Assembly: GCA_020850915.1 (NCBI GenBank)
Contig: JADZDV010000455.1
Span: 1-8,291 of the forward strand
Reading direction: 5' to 3'
Origin: Chloroflexota bacterium
GTDB lineage: Bacteria; Chloroflexota; UBA6077; JADZDV01
Length of the DNA: 8,291 nt
The notes below the pieces were generated by a model. That model was given only the letters and a program-made list of their open reading frames with translations. It was not told where the DNA came from and searched no databases. Both the position numbers and the translations under genes were made by a program. Positions 4,441 through 8,291 of this stretch are shown here, piece after piece. How positions within the stretch are numbered: the stretch's first letter is position 1; every line of letters begins with the position of its first letter.

Positions 4441-5480
4441 CAGCCGATCTCGCGGAAGGCGCCGGCGCCAACGGGCTCGGCGACTTCGCGGCGGGCGCCG
4501 AGCAGGCCGGACTCTGCGAAGCGCTCGCGGGTGAACGCCTTCTCCGCCTCGGTCAGCTCGCGCAGCGGACCGGGGCGGCGGACGCTGCCGCCTACCTGGC
4601 CCAGGAGGTCCATCCACAGCTTCATCACGGCGCGGTGCTTGTCCGGGCCGACGTGGTGGATCGCCTTGCCGAGGGCCTCACGGGCCGGTTGGAGGCCGTC
4701 CGAGACCTCCTTCGCGCGGGAGAAGTCGCCCCGGTCCGCCAGATCCGTGTACTCGCGGACAGCCTGGCGCTCGCGGCTCTGGAGCAGGTAGACCGGCGGG
4801 GCCGCCAGAAAGGTCCGCTGCGGGTAGACCGGGTCGGTGTGGTTCTTGAACCAGATGCCCTCCCACGGGTCGCTGACGATGATGCGGTCGTGGCAGAGCT
4901 GGCGAGTGCGGAGCGAGTGGGCCGGGTCGTCGATGGCGTTCTTGAGGGCCACGACGTTCGGGATGTCCGCCAGGCGGGAGATGACCTCGGGGCTCATCGA
5001 GTACCCCTGGAGGTCGGACTGGTTCACTACGAGAATCGCGGCGTCGAGGCGCTCGGCCAGGTACTCGTAGTACTCGACGATCGCGTCGTCGTCCGGCATG
5101 CGCGGGGCGTAGAAGCGCGGGTTCATGATCGCGACGATGGTCGCGCCGAGGCTCACGCCGTGCTGGAGCAGCTCGAGGGCGTCCAGGATGTTCTGGTCCA
5201 TCGAGGACGGCATGGCGAACATCTTGCCGTCGCTGCACTCCTCGCAGGCGATCTCGACCACGCGCTCGCGGTCGCGCTGCGGCATGGACTCGAACTCGCC
5301 CATCCAGCCCGCCACGTACATCCCGTCGATGTGCAGGACGTCCTTCCAGTGGCGGAGGTTGTGGCGGAGGCCCTCCTCGTCCAGCGAGCCGTCGGGATGG
5401 AAGGGTGTCGTGGCGGCGCCCCAGAGGCCCTTGACGTGCTCGGCGGCGAACTCCTTGGCATCCAGTCGGTTGATACCCAT
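4440..5480 (-). CDS. Dihydrodipicolinate synthase/N-acetylneuraminate lyase superfamily protein (aldolase-like)
   Basis: 346 aa. ATG at 5480 with GGAAGGAG seven nt upstream on the minus strand. The fold signature of class I pyruvate-type aldolases is seen: KGLWGAATTPFHPDGSLDEEGL near residue 17, and NVVALKNAIDDP with Lys180 at the Schiff-base position (family: 'N.vgiKd.sgd'). NPRFYAP places Tyr124 near the catalytic tyrosine. Differences are important: the substrate-carboxylate motif GTTGE is here G58-W-M-G-E62, so both threonines are lost, and the YNxPxRTG strand is VVNQSDLQGY, without the Arg. It is also about 50 residues longer than DapA (about 292 aa), with the extra at the C-terminus. 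It is therefore not lysine-pathway DapA; an aldolase, lyase or dehydratase on another substrate is likely. Last gene of a three-gene operon, 33 bp after the flavoprotein gene; cytoplasmic. Confidence 0.9.
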   Translation of the reverse strand: MGINRLDAKEFAAEHVKGLWGAATTPFHPDGSLDEEGLRHNLRHWKDVLHIDGMYVAGWMGEFESMPQRDRERVVEIACEECSDGKMFAMPSSMDQNILDALELLQHGVSLGATIVAIMNPRFYAPRMPDDDAIVEYYEYLAERLDAAILVVNQSDLQGYSMSPEVISRLADIPNVVALKNAIDDPAHSLRTRQLCHDRIIVSDPWEGIWFKNHTDPVYPQRTFLAAPPVYLLQSRERQAVREYTDLADRGDFSRAKEVSDGLQPAREALGKAIHHVGPDKHRAVMKLWMDLLGQVGGSVRRPGPLRELTEAEKAFTRERFAESGLLGARREVAEPVGAGAFREIG

Positions 5481-5513
5481 CGCTTCGCTCCTTCCCGGAC
5501 TCGATCCTCTGCG

Positions 5514-6740
5514 CTAGCCTGACCGCCGGTAGCCCGCCAGGATCTCGGCGATCCGCAGGCGAGCGGTGTCGTTGGTGCCAAAGTTGCCGTGCTGGACGAC
5601 CACCGCGTCCCGCAGGAGCTTCTGCATTGGCAGCTCGTTCATGATGCCCATCCCGCCGAAAAGCTGCAAGGCCGCGGTGGCGACCTTGAGCACCGCTTCC
5701 GACACGAACAGTCGCGCCATGGCCGCCAGCGGCGCTTCCGGCAGGTGGCCCTCGTCGTAGGCATCGAGATGGTCGGCGCCCCAGGCCGCCTGCCACAGGA
5801 TGGCGCGGGCGGCGGCGAGCTGGGTGGACATCTCCGCCAGGACGAGCCCGACCGCCTGGTGCTGGACGATCGGCTTGCCGCCCTGGACGCGCTCCCGCGT
5901 GAACTGGAGGGCCGCTTCGTATGCCGCGCGGCCGATGCCGAGCGCCCAGGCCTGGCTGTAGACCGGCGAGCGGCCGATGGCGCTGGCGGCGCCCTCGAGC
6001 GGACTGCCACCCGTCCCGAGGAGCTGATAGTCGGCGGGGATGCGGCAGTCCTCGAAGACCAGCGCGCCGTTCGAGCCGAGGCGGCGACCCATCTTGTCGT
6101 GCTCGCGCAGGGTCAGACCGGGCGTGTCGCGCGGGACGAAGAAGGTGCTGATCCTGGCGCGGCCGTCCGGCAGGGTCTCCGTGCGCGCCTGGACGGCGAA
6201 CAGCTTGGCCACCGTGCCGTTGGTGATGAAGACCTTGTTGCCGTTGATGACCCAGCGGCCGCGCTCATCCTGGACGGCGGTCGTCTTGTGGCCGCTGCCG
6301 GGCAGCGGCGGATTGTAGTAGCTCCAGCCGAGGTCGAAGTCCGGCTCGTGGCCGGCCAGGGCGAGGTGGGAGAGGTCGTCGGCCAGGAAGGGCGGCAGGA
6401 AGAGGTCTCGCTGGGTGTCCGACATGATCCCGTCGAACCAGCGGTGGGCCAGGAAAGAGGTCTGGGCCAGGGTGGCGGCGATGCCGACGTCGCCAACGGC
6501 CAGCTCCTCGGTGACGATGCAGCCGGTCAGGGTGTCCGCGCCGCCGCCGCCCCGCTCCGTGGACAGGGCGAGGCTGCGCAGGCCGAGCCGGGAGGCTTCC
6601 TCTATGATGGCCCAGGGGAAGCGCTCCTGAGGATCGGCGAGCCGGTCCTGCTGGAGGGCGATCGGCTTGATCCGCCGCTCGACGAAGGCGCGAACGGCCT
6701 CCTGGATGGCGCGCTGTTCCGGGGTGAGGGTCAGATCCAT
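5514..6740 (-). CDS. Acyl-CoA dehydrogenase-like flavoprotein (downstream paralogue)
   Basis: 408 aa, normal family length. ATG at 6740-6738 shares its A with the TGA of the upstream paralogue (TGATG), and no ribosome-binding site is visible, so translation is probably coupled; the longer open frame upstream of this ATG overlaps the paralogue and is not used. Domains: N-terminal helices (MDLTLTPEQRAIQEAVRAFV, EELAVGDVGIA), middle beta domain (LALAGHEPDFDLGWSY; WVINGNKVFITNGTVAKLF, where the family has W.inG.K.wIsN), C-terminal FAD helices (RERVQGGKPIVQHQAVG, LQLFGGMGIMNELPMQKLLRDA). The usual catalytic Glu of 'YEGT' is replaced: HGNFGTND, with Asn386/Phe387 there; the alternative Glu site of isovaleryl-CoA dehydrogenase is Gly by alignment. 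FAD binding is expected, but the dehydrogenation reaction is doubtful. Same operon as its neighbours; cytoplasmic. Confidence 0.93.
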   Translation of the reverse strand: MDLTLTPEQRAIQEAVRAFVERRIKPIALQQDRLADPQERFPWAIIEEASRLGLRSLALSTERGGGGADTLTGCIVTEELAVGDVGIAATLAQTSFLAHRWFDGIMSDTQRDLFLPPFLADDLSHLALAGHEPDFDLGWSYYNPPLPGSGHKTTAVQDERGRWVINGNKVFITNGTVAKLFAVQARTETLPDGRARISTFFVPRDTPGLTLREHDKMGRRLGSNGALVFEDCRIPADYQLLGTGGSPLEGAASAIGRSPVYSQAWALGIGRAAYEAALQFTRERVQGGKPIVQHQAVGLVLAEMSTQLAAARAILWQAAWGADHLDAYDEGHLPEAPLAAMARLFVSEAVLKVATAALQLFGGMGIMNELPMQKLLRDAVVVQHGNFGTNDTARLRIAEILAGYRRSG

Positions 6741-7957
6741 CACTGGTTCACAAAGGAGAGGCTCGTCTGGCGGCGGTAGCCGACCAGCGCCTCGGCGTAC
6801 TTGAGGGCGTTGACGTCGCGCGGGGCGGCGTAGCGGTAGACCGTGGCGTCGCGAATGTACTTCTGCATCGGCAGCTTGCGCATCAGGCCGCTGCCGCCGA
6901 AGACCTCTGAGGCGCGGAGGGTGACCGAGCTGGCGACCTCCGAGGCGAAGAGGAAGGCGGCCGGGGCGAGCGGCTGGTTGCCCAGACCGGTCTCGGCCGG
7001 GGCGCCCGGGTGGTCGCAGGCCCAGGCAGCCTGGAAGGTGAGGGCGCGGCCCACTTCGATGGCCGTGGCCATATCGGCTAGCGCCAGACCGATCGCCTGG
7101 TGCTGGACGATCGGCTTGCCGCCCTGGACACGGGTCTTCGCGAAGGCGAGGGCCGACTCGTAGGCGGAGCGGGCCACGCCCAGGCACATGGCGGCCCAGC
7201 GCACGTGGCCGCCCGGGCCGAAGCCGAGCGCCGGCGCGCGGCCGGCCTGGCCGACGAGGTTCTCCGGCGGGACGGTGACGTTCTCGAACGACAGCTCCGC
7301 CCAGGAGGCCAGCCGGCGGCCGGCCGCGTCGATCTGGGTGCGGCGCAGGCCGGGCGAGTCCATCGGCACGATCAGCGCGGTGGGTCCCGCCTCGCTGCGC
7401 GTCCGGACGACCATCAGCTTCGCCACGGAGCCGTTGGTCTGGAAGTTCTTCGTGCCGTTGACGACCCAGTTGCCGCGGGCGTCCCGAGTGGAGATGGTCT
7501 TGTCGCCCTCGGTGGGAACGGAGTCCACGTAGTAGTCATAGCCGACGTCCGTGTCGGGCTCGTGGAGGCCGACGGCCAGGTGGTAGCGGTCGTCGGCGAG
7601 GAAGTCGGGCAGGAATCGGGCGCGCTGCTCGTCGCTGAAGATTTCGTCGAAGTAGTTGTGCGCCAGGCCGCCGGTCTGGCCGAACGTGACGGCGATGCCG
7701 ATATCGCCCTTGGCCAGCTCCTCGGCGACGATGCAGCCGGTCAGCCCATCCGCCCCGGCGCCGCCGTTCGCGACAGATAGCGCGAGGGTTCGGAGGCCGA
7801 GCTGAGAGCCCTTGACGACGACGCCCCAGGGATAGCGCGCCTCGAAACCGGCGATGGCGTCCAGCTCGAGCGCGACGGGCTCGACCTCCTGCTTGACGAA
7901 CTCCTGCACCATGGCGCGGATGGCAAGCTGCTCGTCGGTGAGGCGGAGATCGAACAT
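6740..7957 (-). CDS. Acyl-CoA dehydrogenase-like flavoprotein (first gene of operon)
   Basis: 405 aa, full length, first gene of the minus-strand operon. ATG at 7957 has no ribosome-binding site; a CATAAT -10 element lies 7 nt away, suggesting a leaderless message. Clear paralogue of the next gene: shared LTGCIVxEELAxGDxGIA, WVxNGxKxFxTNGxVAKL, RVQGGKPIVQHQAxGLxLA and LPMQKxxRDA. The N-terminal domain starts MFDLRLTDEQLAIRAMV; the middle domain has VGLHEPDTDVGYDY and WVVNGTKNFQTNGS; the C-terminal domain has the RVQGGKPI FAD-contact region and FGGSGLMRKLPMQKYIRDA. After RDA, the family's IYEGT is replaced by VYRYAAPRDV, two residues shorter than in the paralogue, with Ala where Glu376 (MCAD numbering) should be. 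No Glu is at the isovaleryl-CoA-dehydrogenase position either. Paired divergent subunits or a heteromer are possible (inference). Confidence 0.93.
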   Translation of the reverse strand: MFDLRLTDEQLAIRAMVQEFVKQEVEPVALELDAIAGFEARYPWGVVVKGSQLGLRTLALSVANGGAGADGLTGCIVAEELAKGDIGIAVTFGQTGGLAHNYFDEIFSDEQRARFLPDFLADDRYHLAVGLHEPDTDVGYDYYVDSVPTEGDKTISTRDARGNWVVNGTKNFQTNGSVAKLMVVRTRSEAGPTALIVPMDSPGLRRTQIDAAGRRLASWAELSFENVTVPPENLVGQAGRAPALGFGPGGHVRWAAMCLGVARSAYESALAFAKTRVQGGKPIVQHQAIGLALADMATAIEVGRALTFQAAWACDHPGAPAETGLGNQPLAPAAFLFASEVASSVTLRASEVFGGSGLMRKLPMQKYIRDATVYRYAAPRDVNALKYAEALVGYRRQTSLSFVNQ

Positions 7958-7963
7958 GGGCGG

Positions 7964-7969
7964 ATTATG
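7964..7969 (-). promoter_or_regulatory. -10 element of the flavoprotein operon, probably leaderless
   Basis: On the minus strand CATAAT occupies 7969 to 7964. A start 6-7 nt downstream falls on or next to the A of the ATG at 7957, and the bases between (CCGCCC) hold no ribosome-binding site. No good -35 is found at normal spacing; CTGACG at 7987-7982 is too close. Confidence 0.45.
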
Positions 7970-8048
7970 GCACGAGCGGCGCGTCAGACGTGGCGCCAGC
8001 GTCGGTCTGAGCGATCGATGGCGGGTACGGTGCGCGTCGGCTCAGGTC

Positions 8049-8124
8049 CACCCACCCCCCATCATCTCGGAGAGCGGACAGTTCTCGAGGGTAGTTGACG
8101 GGGCAGTTGATGGGGGGGTGGGTG
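8049..8124. repeat. Large inverted repeat with C/G-rich arms
   Basis: CACCCACCCCCCATCA (8049-8064) and TGATGGGGGGGTGGGTG (8108-8124) are reverse complements except for one extra G in the right arm, giving 16 pairs around a 43-nt loop. The loop holds an imperfect 12-bp tandem repeat, AGTTGACGGGGC / AGTTGATGGGGG (8093-8104 and 8105-8116), whose second copy runs into the right arm. It lies between the stop of the partial membrane-protein gene (8207) and the operon promoter (7964). It may be a terminator for the former gene, an interspersed palindromic element or an operator; the G-run could also form a quadruplex. The stretch 8125-8206 holds nothing else that I can support. Confidence 0.65.
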
Positions 8125-8206
8125 AGAAGAGCGCGGGGCGTCCCGCGAGATGGGGCCGTGCCGGGCAGTGCACCTCCGGAACCACCTGGCTGGGGGACCG
8201 GCCAAC

Positions 8207-8291
8207 TCAGGCGTCTGGCGGCTGGTAGCGCGCAACTGAGAATGCAAAGATCAGCGGGATGTCCACGGCATAGACGGCTAGCATCAGAGAC
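8207..8291 (-). CDS. C-terminal end of a probable membrane protein (5' end outside window)
   Basis: On the minus strand a frame enters from the right edge and ends at TGA (8209-8207), giving 27 residues: a hydrophobic segment SLMLAVYAVDIPLIFAFSVA, then the polar end RYQPPDA. This looks like a last transmembrane helix followed by a short tail. Third codon positions are mostly G/C, as in the real genes. Too short for a family call. The gene lies upstream of the flavoprotein operon on the same strand, about 250 bp away and separated by the 8049-8124 inverted repeat. Confidence 0.5.
   Translation of the reverse strand, partial: SLMLAVYAVDIPLIFAFSVARYQPPDA

Noticed and set aside
4245..6779. Long plus-strand open frames opposite the aldolase-like and flavoprotein genes
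   Set aside because: They are antisense to clearly recognised genes; long open frames opposite high-GC coding sequence are expected and the translations show no family pattern.
8207..8291. Cytochrome c biogenesis CcmC-like fragment (VDIPLIFAFSV resembles the VDIPIVYFSV region)
   Set aside because: The similarity is short and needs an inserted residue, and the protein stops a few residues later, whereas in CcmC this region is internal. Left as an unnamed membrane protein end.

Overview
The window is high-GC bacterial DNA (roughly two thirds G+C, strong G/C bias at third codon positions). Gene content and style suggest a Chloroflexota-like environmental bacterium: a TatA/B protein, a DUF151 bifunctional nuclease, acyl-CoA dehydrogenase paralogues and a GC-rich actinobacterial/chloroflexal-type manganese riboswitch. 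The phylum is an inference from gene style; no marker gene is present.

Layout. Positions 1-1985 (+ strand) hold the 3' end of a thiamine-pyrophosphate (TPP) enzyme, a very short Tat-type lipoprotein that looks like a substrate-binding protein with its middle missing, and a Gfo/Idh/MocA oxidoreductase. Positions 1982-3376 (+) hold two housekeeping-type genes, each with its own recognisable -10 element: a TatA/TatB-family translocase subunit with a long Pro/Glu-rich tail, and a bifunctional nuclease (BFN/DUF151). Positions 3377-3830 have no confident gene; they contain a perfect 34-bp direct repeat and a possible decayed minus-strand ORF.

The most interesting part is 3832-4324 (+): a promoter, a yybP-ykoY (Mn2+-sensing) riboswitch, a terminator hairpin that shares a strand with the riboswitch P1 helix, and then a 98-aa zinc-ribbon (zf-TFIIB) protein as the only controlled gene. 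This reads as a complete transcriptional ON switch driving an uncharacterised metal-binding protein instead of a Mn exporter.

Positions 4440-7957 (- strand) are a tight three-gene operon read from right to left: two paralogous acyl-CoA-dehydrogenase-like flavoproteins joined by a TGATG stop/start overlap, then a DHDPS/NAL-family aldolase-like protein 33 bp further on. It converges on the zinc-ribbon gene, with two GC-rich hairpins between them. All three enzymes appear to lack some canonical catalytic or substrate-binding residues of their families, so their textbook reactions should not be assumed. The operon promoter seems to give a leaderless transcript. A large inverted repeat (8049-8124) and the last 27 codons of a minus-strand membrane protein close the window.
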